Under the pieces are notes generated by a model, which saw only the letters and a list, made by a program, of their open reading frames with translations, searched no databases and had not been told where the DNA came from. Below, piece by piece: positions 24,861 through 33,294 of a DNA stretch of 64,000 nt (positions within the stretch are counted from its first letter, which is position 1; each line of letters starts with the position of its first letter). The translations under genes were made by a program, and so were the position numbers. The DNA comes from Pseudomonas fluorescens (GTDB lineage: Bacteria > Pseudomonadota > Gammaproteobacteria > Pseudomonadales > Pseudomonadaceae), in the NCBI RefSeq assembly GCF_902498065.1, contig NZ_CABVIR010000002.1:372001-436000 (forward strand), read 5' to 3'.

Positions 24861-25137
24861 TTCAGGATTCCGCTCAAAGCGACCCGGGTCGGGGTTGGCG
24901 CATGACTCTGGAACGGCGAGTCGAGGCAGCCACACAGCGCACTAGTATATAGAGGGGGGGAGCGGCACAATAGCCGAGGTCACATGGCATTGTGAAACTA
25001 CTGTGACGGAAAAGACTTGACGCTTCGTCGGATGATTTTTTCACCGGTTCGGCGACAAGAGGACTGTATCGTCGATTTAACAGTCTTTTTCCATTCACGG
25101 TTGCACAATGTCGGTCTGGCACAGCTATAAATATTTG

Positions 25138-25165
25138 GAACTTTTGCCAAAGGCCCAAGATCAAT
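25138..25165 (+). promoter_or_regulatory. Candidate distal AlgU-dependent promoter of algU
   Basis: GAACTT (25138-25143), 17 nt and TCAAT (25161-25165) fit the AlgU/RpoE consensus GAACTT-N16/17-TCtga. The spacing is good; the -10 half is a partial match. It lies about 250 bp before the start codon. Confidence 0.5.
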
Positions 25166-25331
25166 AGACCGTTGCCTGAATCAAGGGACAGTGTCGGCTT
25201 CAATGCAGGATTGCGGTTTGATCCTTGCCGGCGAATCCGATGACAAGATTATTCGCGCAGCCGGGTTTTCCCGAGCTGCGCTTTTCGTGCGTGCCAAATC
25301 AGAGCCCGCAGGAAACTTGCTTGGAGGGGGA

Positions 25332-25358
25332 GAACTTTTGCGAAAAGCCCGAGTCTAT
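25332..25358 (+). promoter_or_regulatory. Proximal AlgU-dependent promoter of algU
   Basis: GAACTT (25332-25337), a 16-nt spacer and TCTAT (25354-25358) lie 60 bp upstream of the algU start. The arrangement and surrounding sequence closely resemble the autoregulated P1 promoter upstream of P. aeruginosa algU as I know it. Confidence 0.8.
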
Positions 25359-25417
25359 GTTTGCAAGTCTGGTCGTTTAGTTATGCAAGCTTCCTCCGAG
25401 CTTATCGAGGAGAGTTC

Positions 25418-25999
25418 ATGCTAACCCAGGAAGAGGATCAGCAGCTCGTCGAACGCGTTCAGCGCGGCGACAAGCGAGCTTTCGATCTGCTAGTGCTGAA
25501 ATACCAGCACAAAATTCTCGGGTTGATCGTGCGTTTCGTGCACGACACCCATGAAGCCCAGGATGTGGCACAAGAAGCCTTTATCAAGGCATACCGTGCG
25601 CTTGGAAATTTTCGCGGAGACAGCGCGTTTTACACGTGGCTTTACCGCATCGCCATCAACACGGCGAAAAATTATCTGGTTTCACGCGGCCGTCGGCCGC
25701 CGGATAGCGATGTCAGTTCTGAAGATGCCGAGTTCTACGATGGCGATCATGGCCTCAAGGATCTCGAGTCGCCTGAACGCGCATTGCTGCGGGATGAGAT
25801 CGAAGGCACCGTCCATCGAACCATTCAGCAACTGCCAGAAGATTTGCGTACGGCTTTAACTTTACGTGAATTCGATGGTCTGAGTTACGAGGACATTGCG
25901 GCAGTCATGCAGTGTCCGGTGGGTACCGTGCGCTCCCGGATTTTCCGCGCTCGGGAGGCCATCGATAAAGCCCTGCAGCCGTTGTTGCAGGAAAACTGA
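25418..25999 (+). CDS. algU: Extracytoplasmic-function sigma factor AlgU (RpoE, sigma-22)
   Basis: A 193-aa sigma factor controlling the envelope-stress and alginate regulon. Region 2 (residues 20-90) has DLLVLKYQHKILGLI, DAQDVAQEAF-type DTHEAQDVAQEAFIKAY and FYTWLYRIAINTAKNYL; region 4 (130-185) has LPEDLRTALTLREFDGLSYEDIA and the helix-turn-helix ending GTVRSRIFRAREA. ATG 25418 after GAGGAGA gives the known N-terminus MLTQEEDQQLVERVQ; the open frame extends upstream to 25361 but that part is leader. It is first in algU-mucA-mucB-mucD and probably drives its own expression. Confidence 0.97.
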   Translation: MLTQEEDQQLVERVQRGDKRAFDLLVLKYQHKILGLIVRFVHDTHEAQDVAQEAFIKAYRALGNFRGDSAFYTWLYRIAINTAKNYLVSRGRRPPDSDVSSEDAEFYDGDHGLKDLESPERALLRDEIEGTVHRTIQQLPEDLRTALTLREFDGLSYEDIAAVMQCPVGTVRSRIFRAREAIDKALQPLLQEN

Positions 26000-26029
26000 G
26001 ACAGCGGCGACAGCCAAGAGAGGAACGCC

Positions 26030-26617
26030 ATGAGTCGTGAAGCCCTGCAGGAATCGCTGTCCGCAGTGATGGATAACGAAGCGGACGAACTGGAATTGCG
26101 TCGGGTATTGAATGCCTTCGACGATGTAGAAACCCGTGATACATGGGCTCGTTATCAAATCGCTCGGGCAGTGATGCACAAGGATCTGCTGCTTCCACGT
26201 CTGGACATCGCTGCGGCAGTTTCTGCTGCGCTGGCTGACGAAGCCGTGCCGGCGAAAGTCTCCCGTGGTCCATGGCGCAGCCTGGGTCGACTGGCTGTAG
26301 CTGCGTCGGTCACCGTTGCCGTATTGGCAGGTGTTCGTCTGTACAATCAGGACGAGATCGCGGGTGTCGAACTGGCTCAGCAATCCAGTCAACCGGGTCT
26401 GGCCGTTCCTCAGGTCAAGGGCCCAGCTGTATTGGCAGGCTACAATGAAAGTTCGGAAGCCACCGGTCCTATGGCCAATGGCGTTTTGCAAGGTCAGCCA
26501 GGCTGGCACGATCAGCGTCTGCCAAGCTACTTGCGCCAACATGCTCAACAGGCTGCACTGAAAGGTACTGAAAGCGCTCTGCCTTACGCTCGTGCAGCAA
26601 GCCTGGAAAACCGTTAA
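26030..26617 (+). CDS. mucA: Anti-sigma factor MucA
   Basis: A 195-aa single-pass inner-membrane protein that holds AlgU inactive. The cytoplasmic RseA_N-like domain (residues 1-80, SREALQESLSAVMDNEADELELRRVL) binds the sigma factor; one transmembrane helix follows at about 84-102 (GRLAVAASVTVAVLAGVRL), then a periplasmic C-terminal domain bound by MucB. The reading frame is intact over its full length, so this strain is not a mucA-type mucoid mutant at this locus. It starts 30 bp after algU. Confidence 0.96.
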   Translation: MSREALQESLSAVMDNEADELELRRVLNAFDDVETRDTWARYQIARAVMHKDLLLPRLDIAAAVSAALADEAVPAKVSRGPWRSLGRLAVAASVTVAVLAGVRLYNQDEIAGVELAQQSSQPGLAVPQVKGPAVLAGYNESSEATGPMANGVLQGQPGWHDQRLPSYLRQHAQQAALKGTESALPYARAASLENR

Positions 26618-26625
26618 GGAGGATC

Positions 26626-27582
26626 ATGCGCGCCATACCTCTACTTTCGCTTCTGCTCGGTGGCTGGTTCATCGTTCCAGCCCACGCCGATGAGGCACAA
26701 GACTGGTTGACCCGTCTTGGTCAGGCCGAGCAACAGCAAAGCTTTCACGGTACTTTCGTCTACGAGCGTAACGGTAGTTTTTCTACCCACAACATCTGGC
26801 ACCGCGTCCAGGATGGCAAGGTCCGCGAGCGGTTGCTCCAGCTCGACGGGTCGGCTCAGGAAGTCGTGCGCATTGATGGACATACTCAATGCGTCAGCGG
26901 CACTCTGATTGCAGGGCTTGGGGATTCCCCCAGCTCCGCAGCTCGTGCACTTGATCCACAAAAGCTCAAGAATTGGTACGAACTTGCCGTCATCGGCAAG
27001 TCGCGTGTGGCCGGACGTGCGGCGGTCATTGTTAGCCTGACGCCTCGCGATCAACATCGCTACGGTTTTGAATTGCATCTGGATAAAGAAACCGGCCTGC
27101 CTCTCAAATCATTGCTCCTGAATGAGAAAGGGCAGTTGCTGGAGCGATTCCAGTTTACGCAGCTGGATACTTCCGACGTGCCCTCCGACGACGAGTTGCA
27201 GGCGGGCCCGGATTGCAAAGCCGTCACCCTCGACAGCGACAAGGCGTCAGCGGTCAAGGCTGCCCAAAACTGGCATACGGACTGGTTGCCTGCCGGCTTC
27301 GAGCTGACAAGCAGTACCTCGCGCAAGGATCCCGAAACCAAAACCCAAGTCAGCAGCCTGATGTATGACGATGGTTTGGCCCGTTTCTCGGTGTTTCTGG
27401 AACCGCTGAATGGCGCTACCGTCACCGATACTCGTACTCAGTTGGGCCCAACCGTGGCTGTATCCCGGCGTGTGACGACCCCTCAAGGCGAGATGATGGT
27501 CACCGTGGTCGGTGAAATCCCGGTAGGCACTGCTGAACGGATCGCGCTGTCCATGCGCACCGATGCCACTGCAACCCAGTAG
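26626..27582 (+). CDS. mucB: Periplasmic sigma-factor regulator MucB (RseB)
   Basis: A 318-aa exported protein with a Sec signal ending AHA-DEAQDW. It has the two-domain RseB architecture: an N-terminal lipoprotein-localisation-like domain (about 25-210) and a smaller C-terminal domain (about 225-315). MucB binds the periplasmic part of MucA and protects it from AlgW cleavage until lipid or outer-membrane stress signals displace it. AAGGAGG sits 7 nt before ATG and the gene begins 8 bp after mucA, so the three genes are tightly coupled. Confidence 0.96.
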   Translation: MRAIPLLSLLLGGWFIVPAHADEAQDWLTRLGQAEQQQSFHGTFVYERNGSFSTHNIWHRVQDGKVRERLLQLDGSAQEVVRIDGHTQCVSGTLIAGLGDSPSSAARALDPQKLKNWYELAVIGKSRVAGRAAVIVSLTPRDQHRYGFELHLDKETGLPLKSLLLNEKGQLLERFQFTQLDTSDVPSDDELQAGPDCKAVTLDSDKASAVKAAQNWHTDWLPAGFELTSSTSRKDPETKTQVSSLMYDDGLARFSVFLEPLNGATVTDTRTQLGPTVAVSRRVTTPQGEMMVTVVGEIPVGTAERIALSMRTDATATQ

Positions 27583-27644
27583 TGAGCTATATCGAAATGT
27601 TTGGTGAGCATTTCTATTTGCAAATATCCCCGAAATTTTTTATA

Positions 27645-27680
27645 GGTCAGAGCCCCTCGGCTCTGGCCTTGTTTGTTGTT
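27645..27680 (+). terminator. Possible terminator between mucB and mucD
   Basis: GGTCAGAGCC and GGCTCTGGCC form a 10-bp stem with a four-base loop, followed by a T-rich run TTGTTTGTTGTT. It lies in the 180-bp gap where P. aeruginosa has mucC. It could attenuate read-through into mucD or separate it from the algU operon. Confidence 0.5.
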
Positions 27681-27762
27681 CCCGGAACAAAAATACCGGC
27701 GTATTGTTCCCGGTGTTCCTTGCTCCATATCGCTTAACCATGCTCGTCGTAACGGGAGCCGT

Positions 27763-29190
27763 ATGTCGATACCACGCTTGAAGTCTTACCTCTCCATATT
27801 TGCCACCGTGCTGGTGCTCGGTCAGGCGGTCGCTGTGCAAGCGGCCGAATTGCCTGACTTCACACAGCTGGTCGAGCAGGCCTCGCCCGCGGTGGTGAAC
27901 ATCAGTACCACGCAGAAACTGCCGGATCGAAAAGTGAGCGAGCAGATGCCCGACCTCGAGGGCTTGCCGCCGATGTTGCGCGAGTTTTTCGAACGCGGCA
28001 TGCCGCCACAACCGCGTACACCTCGCGGCGATCGTCAGCGTGAGGCCCAATCCTTGGGGTCGGGTTTCATCATCTCGTCTGACGGCTACATCCTGACCAA
28101 CAACCACGTGATTGCCGATGCCGACGAAATTCTCGTTCGTCTCGCTGACCGCAGTGAGCTGAAAGCCAAACTGGTCGGCACCGATCCACGCTCCGACGTG
28201 GCGCTGCTGAAAATCGAAGGCAAGGACCTGCCAGTCCTGAAACTGGGCAAATCCCAGGACCTGAAAGCAGGCCAGTGGGTTGTGGCCATCGGCTCGCCAT
28301 TCGGTTTCGACCACACCGTGACACAAGGCATCGTCAGCGCCATCGGCCGCAGTCTGCCAAACGAAAACTATGTGCCGTTCATCCAGACCGACGTGCCGAT
28401 CAACCCGGGTAACTCCGGTGGTCCGCTGTTCAACCTGGCGGGTGAGGTAGTGGGGATCAACTCTCAGATCTACACCCGTTCCGGCGGTTTCATGGGCGTG
28501 TCGTTCGCAATCCCGATCGACGTGGCCATGGACGTTTCCAACCAGCTGAAAAGCGGCGGCAAAGTCAGCCGTGGCTGGTTGGGTGTCGTCATTCAGGAAG
28601 TGAACAAGGATCTGGCCGAGTCGTTCGGTCTTGAAAAGCCGGCCGGTGCGCTGGTGGCCCAGATCCAGGATGACGGTCCGGCTGCCAAGGGTGGCCTGCA
28701 AGTGGGTGACGTGATCCTGAGCATGAACGGTCAACCGATCGTCATGTCTGCAGATCTGCCGCATCTGGTCGGCGCACTGAAGGCTGGCGCCAAGGCCAAT
28801 CTTGAAGTGATTCGTGAAGGCAAGCGTCAGAATGTCGAGTTGACGGTCGGCGCCATCCCTGAAGAAGGTAAGGAGCTGGATGCCCTGCCGAAATCAACCA
28901 CTGAGCGCAGCAGCAATCGCCTGGGTGTTTCGGTGGCCGAGCTGACCGACGAGCAGAAGAAAACCTACGACCTCAAAGGGGGTGTGGTGATCAAGGAAGT
29001 CCAGGAGGGTCCTGCTTCTCTGATCGGCTTGCAGCCAGGTGATGTCATCACTCACCTGAACAATCAGGCGATTGGCTCCACCAAGGAGTTCACCGATATC
29101 GCCAAGGCGCTGCCGAAGAACCGCTCGGTGTCGATGCGGGTTCTGCGTCAAAATCGCGCCAGCTTCATCACCTTTAAACTGGCTGAATAA
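27763..29190 (+). CDS. mucD: Periplasmic serine endoprotease MucD (DegP/HtrA family)
   Basis: A 475-aa exported protease. ATG 27763 after GGGAG gives a Sec signal ending VQA-AELPDF. The trypsin-like domain has the triad His in LTNNHVIADADE, Asp in DPRSDVALLKI and Ser in NPGNSGGPLFN; two PDZ domains follow (about 260-350 and 375-470). MucD removes misfolded envelope proteins and restrains AlgU activation. An upstream extension to 27673 overlaps the intergenic hairpin and has no signal peptide. A strong terminator follows. Confidence 0.96.
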   Translation: MSIPRLKSYLSIFATVLVLGQAVAVQAAELPDFTQLVEQASPAVVNISTTQKLPDRKVSEQMPDLEGLPPMLREFFERGMPPQPRTPRGDRQREAQSLGSGFIISSDGYILTNNHVIADADEILVRLADRSELKAKLVGTDPRSDVALLKIEGKDLPVLKLGKSQDLKAGQWVVAIGSPFGFDHTVTQGIVSAIGRSLPNENYVPFIQTDVPINPGNSGGPLFNLAGEVVGINSQIYTRSGGFMGVSFAIPIDVAMDVSNQLKSGGKVSRGWLGVVIQEVNKDLAESFGLEKPAGALVAQIQDDGPAAKGGLQVGDVILSMNGQPIVMSADLPHLVGALKAGAKANLEVIREGKRQNVELTVGAIPEEGKELDALPKSTTERSSNRLGVSVAELTDEQKKTYDLKGGVVIKEVQEGPASLIGLQPGDVITHLNNQAIGSTKEFTDIAKALPKNRSVSMRVLRQNRASFITFKLAE

Positions 29191-29208
29191 ACCGGTTGTC
29201 GGCTGAAT

Positions 29209-29239
29209 AAAAAACCGCCTCGAAAGAGGCGGTTTTTTT
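29209..29239 (+). terminator. Rho-independent terminator after mucD
   Basis: AAAACCGCCTC, a GAAA tetraloop and GAGGCGG followed by seven T residues lie 18 nt after the mucD stop. The A-run on the 5' side lets it also serve the convergent M48 gene. Confidence 0.93.
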
Positions 29240-29256
29240 GTGCCTGTTGAAAGGCG

Positions 29257-30690
29257 TCAGCCCATCATGTCCTTGATCATGCGCTCTTGCTCCATCAGCT
29301 CCCGTTGGCGGGCGTCGATACGCGACGACAGCGGGAAGTTGGTCCCGGCTTTGCGCTTGGCGAAGTCCAGTTGCTGAATGGCCTGGCGGTAGTCGCCAAC
29401 CAGCGCAAAGTACTCGGCGCGCGCCTGATGCAAACCGATGATATTGCCTGACAGACCACGGGTTTCCGCCACCATGTACCAGACATCAGGATCATCGGGA
29501 CGGCTTTTGAGCAAACTCTCCAGCGCTTTTTCCGCTTCGGGCGCCCGGTTTTGCTTGAGCAGCAAATCGACGCGCACCTGATTCAGCGGGTAGTTGCCCG
29601 GATACTGAGTCAACATCCGGTCCACCCGGGTTTGAGCGTCCGGCAGGCGATTGTTGGTGATATCCAGATCGATCTGCGCCAGGTTGTAGATGATCTCGTT
29701 TGGCGACTTGGCCAGCAGCAACTTGAGATTTTCCCGCGCTTCGTTCAGTTGGCCACCCTTGATCTGGGCGATCGCCAACCCATAACGCGCAACGTCGTTT
29801 TTTGGGTTTTCATCCAGCTGTGCGCGGAAGCGCTTGGCGCCCAAGCCTGGGGTTTCTTCGTAAATCAGCTGGACTCGCGCGCGAATCAGCTGATAACGCA
29901 TGGTGTCTTCGATTCCGCCCTGTTTGGCCTGCTCGGCGCGGTTGCGGGTGTCGGCGATCCGCGATTCGGTCACCGGGTGAGTCAGCAGGAACTCCGGTGG
30001 CTTGGCGTCGAAGCGATATTGACGCGCCAACCGTTCGAACATGGTCGGCATCGAGCGGGGGTCGTAACCGGCTTTTTCCAGGTTGAGGATGCCGATGCGG
30101 TCGGCCTCCTGCTCATTCTGGCGCGAGAAACGTCGTTGTTCCTGAATCGCTGCTGCCTGCGTGCCTGCAATGGCCGCGATCCCGGCATCACCGGCACCGG
30201 CAGCGGCAATCACGATCCCGGCCAGCAGCGCTGCCATCATCGGTACCTGCATGCGCTGTTGCGCTTCAACGCCCCGGGCAAAGTGGCGCTGCGACAAGTG
30301 AGCCAGTTCGTGAGCGAGTACCGAAGCGTATTCGCCCTCGGTCTGGGCATTAAGGAACAACCCGCCGTTGACCCCGACAATCCCGCCCGGCGCCGCAAAG
30401 GCGTTGAGTTGCGGGCTGTTGATCAGGATGAACTCCAGGCGACGGTCGTTGACCTGGCTGGTTTCCACCAGCCGATAAACGCTGGATTCGACGTAATCCT
30501 TGAGCTGCGGATCATTGAGCTGGGAAACCTGGCTGCGCAACAGCGCCAGCCAGGCGCGGCCCAACTGGTGTTCCTGTTGTGGCGAGACAATGGCAGAACT
30601 GGCGTCGCCGAGTGACGGCAGATCGTCGGCGAAGCCCGGTGAGGCGAGCAGGCAAGCGAGCGTCAGCAGGGTAGGGCGCAAAAAAGTCAT
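29257..30690 (-). CDS. Periplasmic M48 metalloprotease with TPR repeats (BepA/YfgC-like)
   Basis: A 477-aa exported protein. ATG 30690 gives a Sec signal (TLACLLASPGFA-DDLPSLGD); an upstream in-frame start at 30711 lengthens it without a ribosome-binding site. The zinc site HELAH is in SVLAHELAHLSQRHF near residue 130, with the third ligand Glu in QNEQEADRIGI near 195. The C-terminal half (about 280-470) contains tetratricopeptide-like helices. E. coli BepA clears stalled LptD and other outer-membrane proteins; this gene is the likely Pseudomonas counterpart, which fits its place beside the envelope-stress locus. Orthology is inferred from architecture. Confidence 0.88.
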   Translation of the reverse strand: MTFLRPTLLTLACLLASPGFADDLPSLGDASSAIVSPQQEHQLGRAWLALLRSQVSQLNDPQLKDYVESSVYRLVETSQVNDRRLEFILINSPQLNAFAAPGGIVGVNGGLFLNAQTEGEYASVLAHELAHLSQRHFARGVEAQQRMQVPMMAALLAGIVIAAAGAGDAGIAAIAGTQAAAIQEQRRFSRQNEQEADRIGILNLEKAGYDPRSMPTMFERLARQYRFDAKPPEFLLTHPVTESRIADTRNRAEQAKQGGIEDTMRYQLIRARVQLIYEETPGLGAKRFRAQLDENPKNDVARYGLAIAQIKGGQLNEARENLKLLLAKSPNEIIYNLAQIDLDITNNRLPDAQTRVDRMLTQYPGNYPLNQVRVDLLLKQNRAPEAEKALESLLKSRPDDPDVWYMVAETRGLSGNIIGLHQARAEYFALVGDYRQAIQQLDFAKRKAGTNFPLSSRIDARQRELMEQERMIKDMMG

Positions 30691-30788
30691 GCACAAAGCC
30701 TTAGTCGACAAAGACCTTACTGTAGCCGGACAGTACGCTTCGGACCAGATATTCTAAGCCGCTCGAACACCCGACCAGGAGTAACGCA

Positions 30789-31028
30789 ATGACCGACGCT
30801 GTAGCCCATGACGCCGAACTGGACGCCAGCGGCCTGAATTGTCCGTTGCCGTTGCTCAAGGCCAAGCTGGAACTCAATCGGATGGCCAGCGGCGCGGTGC
30901 TCAAGGTGATCGCCACCGATGCGGGCTCGCAGCGCGACTTTCGCACCTTTGCCCGTTTGGCCGGTCATACGCTGCTTCGTGAAGAAGATGAAGCGGGCGT
31001 TTACCGCTACTGGTTGAAAAAAGCCTGA
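30789..31028 (+). CDS. TusA/SirA-like sulfurtransferase
   Basis: A 79-aa protein of the TusA family. The active motif CPLPLLKAK with the sulfur-carrying Cys-21 follows ELDASGLN. Proteins of this family pass persulfide sulfur to tRNA thiolation or other acceptors. It is followed 31 bp later by an AI-2E family permease, a pairing conserved in pseudomonads, but no Tus-pathway partner is adjacent, so the acceptor is unknown. GGAG precedes the ATG. Confidence 0.85.
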   Translation: MTDAVAHDAELDASGLNCPLPLLKAKLELNRMASGAVLKVIATDAGSQRDFRTFARLAGHTLLREEDEAGVYRYWLKKA

Positions 31029-31059
31029 AAACTGCTGCGTTCGTTTCTAAGGATTATTG

Positions 31060-32130
31060 ATGTTCAAAGTGTTACGCGACTGGATTCAGCGTTATTTCTC
31101 CGATGAAGAGGCGGTGGTACTGGCGGTCCTGCTGTTTCTGGCGTTTACCGCTGTGCTCACCCTGGGCGGCATGCTCGCACCGGTGCTCGCCGGGATGGTG
31201 CTGGCGTATCTGATGCAAGGGCTGGTGGTGACACTTGAACGACTTCGCGTGCCGGGTGGCGTGGCGGTGGGGCTGGTCTTCGCCTTGTTCATGGGCGTGT
31301 TGCTGGTGTTCATTATTGTCGTGGTGCCGTTGCTCTGGCATCAGCTGATCACGCTGTTCAATGAGTTGCCGGGCATGCTCGCCAAGTGGCAATCACTGTT
31401 ATTGCTGTTGCCCGAGCGCTACCCGCATCTGGTCTCCGACGAGCAGGTTCTGCAGGCCATTGAGGTGGCGCGAGGCGAGATCGGCAAGTTCGGCCAGTGG
31501 GCACTGACCTTTTCGCTGTCGAGTCTGCCGCTGCTGGTCAACATCATGATCTACCTGGTGCTGGTGCCGATTCTGGTTTTTTTCTTTCTCAAGGACCGGG
31601 AAATGATCGGCCAGTGGGTCCGCGGTTATTTGCCTCGTGAGCGCGCGCTGATCACCCGCGTTGCCCACGAAATGAACCGGCAGATCGCCAACTACATTCG
31701 CGGCAAGGTCATCGAGATTTTCATTTGCGGTGGGGTGACCTACATCGCGTTTGTCGTATTGGAACTCAACTACGCGGCACTGTTGGCGTTGTTGGTGGGC
31801 GTGTCGGTGGTGGTGCCTTATGTTGGAGCCGTGGTGGTGACCGTGCCCGTGTTGCTGATTGCGTTGTTTCAGTGGGGCTGGAGCGATCAGTTCATCTATT
31901 TGATGGCGGTCTACGGAATTATTCAGACGCTGGATGGCAATGTGCTGGTGCCGCTGCTGTTCTCGGAAGCGGTCAACCTGCATCCGGTGGCGATCATCTG
32001 CGCGGTGTTGTTGTTTGGCGGGTTGTGGGGATTCTGGGGGGTATTCTTTGCGATCCCCCTGGCGACGCTGTTCAAGGCAGTGCTGGATGCCTGGCCGCGC
32101 AAGGAGCCAGTGGTGGCGCCGCTGCTTTAA
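31060..32130 (+). CDS. AI-2E family (PerM-like) transporter
   Basis: A 356-aa inner-membrane protein with about eight hydrophobic segments arranged as in PF01594. The segment ALLALLVGVSVVVPYVGAVVVTVPVLL and the C-terminal LHPVAIICAVLLFGGLWGFWGVFFAIPLATL are typical. ATG 31060 is used; a TTG one codon earlier is the only alternative. Members have been proposed to export AI-2 or to be sodium/proton antiporters; function cannot be told from sequence. Probably cotranscribed with the upstream tusA-like gene. Confidence 0.85.
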   Translation: MFKVLRDWIQRYFSDEEAVVLAVLLFLAFTAVLTLGGMLAPVLAGMVLAYLMQGLVVTLERLRVPGGVAVGLVFALFMGVLLVFIIVVVPLLWHQLITLFNELPGMLAKWQSLLLLLPERYPHLVSDEQVLQAIEVARGEIGKFGQWALTFSLSSLPLLVNIMIYLVLVPILVFFFLKDREMIGQWVRGYLPRERALITRVAHEMNRQIANYIRGKVIEIFICGGVTYIAFVVLELNYAALLALLVGVSVVVPYVGAVVVTVPVLLIALFQWGWSDQFIYLMAVYGIIQTLDGNVLVPLLFSEAVNLHPVAIICAVLLFGGLWGFWGVFFAIPLATLFKAVLDAWPRKEPVVAPLL

Positions 32131-32159
32131 TCTGATTCACAGGATGAGGCGGAGGGCCT

Positions 32160-32226
32160 CATCGGGGCAAGCCCGCTCCTACAGGATCGATGCAGTCCCT
32201 GTGGGAACGGGCTTGCCCGCGATGGC
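32160..32226. repeat. Paired inverted REP element (REPIN)
   Basis: CGGGGCAAGCCCGCTCCTACAG and its inverted copy CTGTGGGAACGGGCTTGCCC flank a short spacer, between convergent genes. It belongs to the GGGCAAGCCCG class, sharing TTGCCCGCGA with the element at 12074-12113. Confidence 0.85.
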
Positions 32227-32249
32227 GTCAGTACAGACGCCAATAAAGC

Positions 32250-32723
32250 TTAGGCCTTGTTCAATGCCTGAGCCGCTGCCAGAACGGCATCCACATGCCC
32301 CGGCACCTTCACACCACGCCATTCCTGACGCAGCACGCCATTCTTGTCGATCAGGAACGTGCTCCGGTCAACGCCCATGTATTCCTTGCCATAAAGCTTC
32401 TTCAGCTTGATCACATCGAACAACTGGCACAGCGCCTCTTCTTTGTCGCTGATCAGCTCGAAGGTGAACGCCTGTTTGGCTTTGAAGTTCTCATGGGATT
32501 TCAGGCTGTCACGGGACACGCCGAAGACTTCGGTGTTTGCCGCTTTAAAGACCTCAAGCTGATCGCGAAAGCCTTGACCCTGGGTCGTGCAGCCCGGCGT
32601 GCTGTCCTTCGGATAGAAGTAGATCACCACTTGCTTGCCTTTAAGGCCCGCGAGGCTGACGGTCTGCCCGCTGGTGGCGGGCGCTTCGAAGTCGGCAACC
32701 GGTTGGTCGATGGCAACGGCCAT
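32250..32723 (-). CDS. bcp: Peroxiredoxin, Bcp/PrxQ family
   Basis: A 157-aa thiol peroxidase that reduces hydrogen peroxide and organic hydroperoxides. The peroxidatic Cys-45 lies in KDSTPGCTTQGQGFRD. E. coli Bcp has a resolving cysteine five residues later; here that position is Gln-50, so the enzyme must be of the one-cysteine type or use the remote cysteine in ALCQLFDV near residue 99. It begins 10 bp after gcvR on the same strand, so the two are cotranscribed. Confidence 0.93.
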   Translation of the reverse strand: MAVAIDQPVADFEAPATSGQTVSLAGLKGKQVVIYFYPKDSTPGCTTQGQGFRDQLEVFKAANTEVFGVSRDSLKSHENFKAKQAFTFELISDKEEALCQLFDVIKLKKLYGKEYMGVDRSTFLIDKNGVLRQEWRGVKVPGHVDAVLAAAQALNKA

Positions 32724-32733
32724 GAAAGCTTCC

Positions 32734-33294
32734 TTACATTGGGTTTTGTGGGCGCCACGGTTCGATCAGGGCATCCAGGTTCAGCGCGTCGGCGAAATCC
32801 AGGAACTGATCGCGCAACCAGCTGATTTGCACGCCGGCGGGCAAGGTCACGGTAAACGTGGCGTTGAGCATGGTGCCGCCGGTTTGCGGCGCCTGATACG
32901 TGTCGCAGGTCAGGTTTTCCAGCTCGACGTTATGGTCCATGAAGAACTGGCACAGCTCGTTGATGATGTCCGAGCGATAGGCCGAGCTGACATAAGCGAC
33001 GTAAGGCAAGGCCTGGGGACGATTCTCCAGCGCCGCGCTACGCACCACGTTAACGGTAAATGCGTGCTTCTTGGCGAGGCCCGACAGGCTGCCTTCCAGG
33101 CGAGCCAGGGCGTCCCAGCTACCGGAGATCTCGAGGATCAACGCACTGCACTCGCCATGACGGGTCAGGCGAGAGGTGACCACGGCGCAGCGGTTTTCAT
33201 GGCTGGCGCGGCACAGGACGTTAGTCAGCTCCATGGGGTTGGCGCCGAGGGCACTGATGACAAGGAATTGTTCGCGAACTGTGGGGGTGGACAT
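32734..33294 (-). CDS. gcvR: Glycine cleavage system transcriptional repressor GcvR (ACT-domain protein)
   Basis: A 186-aa cytoplasmic protein made of two ACT domains (about residues 8-85 and 95-170), the architecture of GcvR. It has no DNA-binding domain; in E. coli GcvR acts by binding the activator GcvA in the absence of glycine. Here it is divergent from dapA and followed by bcp, the gene order usual in Pseudomonas. The glycine link is inferred from the family name; ligand binding in pseudomonads is not evident from the sequence. Confidence 0.88.
   Translation of the reverse strand: MSTPTVREQFLVISALGANPMELTNVLCRASHENRCAVVTSRLTRHGECSALILEISGSWDALARLEGSLSGLAKKHAFTVNVVRSAALENRPQALPYVAYVSSAYRSDIINELCQFFMDHNVELENLTCDTYQAPQTGGTMLNATFTVTLPAGVQISWLRDQFLDFADALNLDALIEPWRPQNPM

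Larger units (their letters stand above)
24861..25417. promoter_or_regulatory. Long divergent region between nadB and algU
   Basis: This 557-bp gap holds the nadB promoter on the minus strand and the algU promoters on the plus strand (two AlgU-type sites, annotated separately). A 77-codon open frame at 25191-25424 crosses it and overlaps algU, but it runs through promoter elements and has no family resemblance. Confidence 0.6.

Noticed and set aside
23376..24905. 509-codon plus-strand open frame over nadB
   Set aside because: Antisense shadow of nadB, which is unmistakable on the minus strand.
25191..25424. 77-codon open frame upstream of algU
   Set aside because: It runs through the AlgU promoter elements and overlaps the algU start; no family resemblance.
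26030..26617. Possible mucA frameshift as in mucoid strains
   Set aside because: The reading frame is intact over 195 codons, with the transmembrane and periplasmic parts in place.
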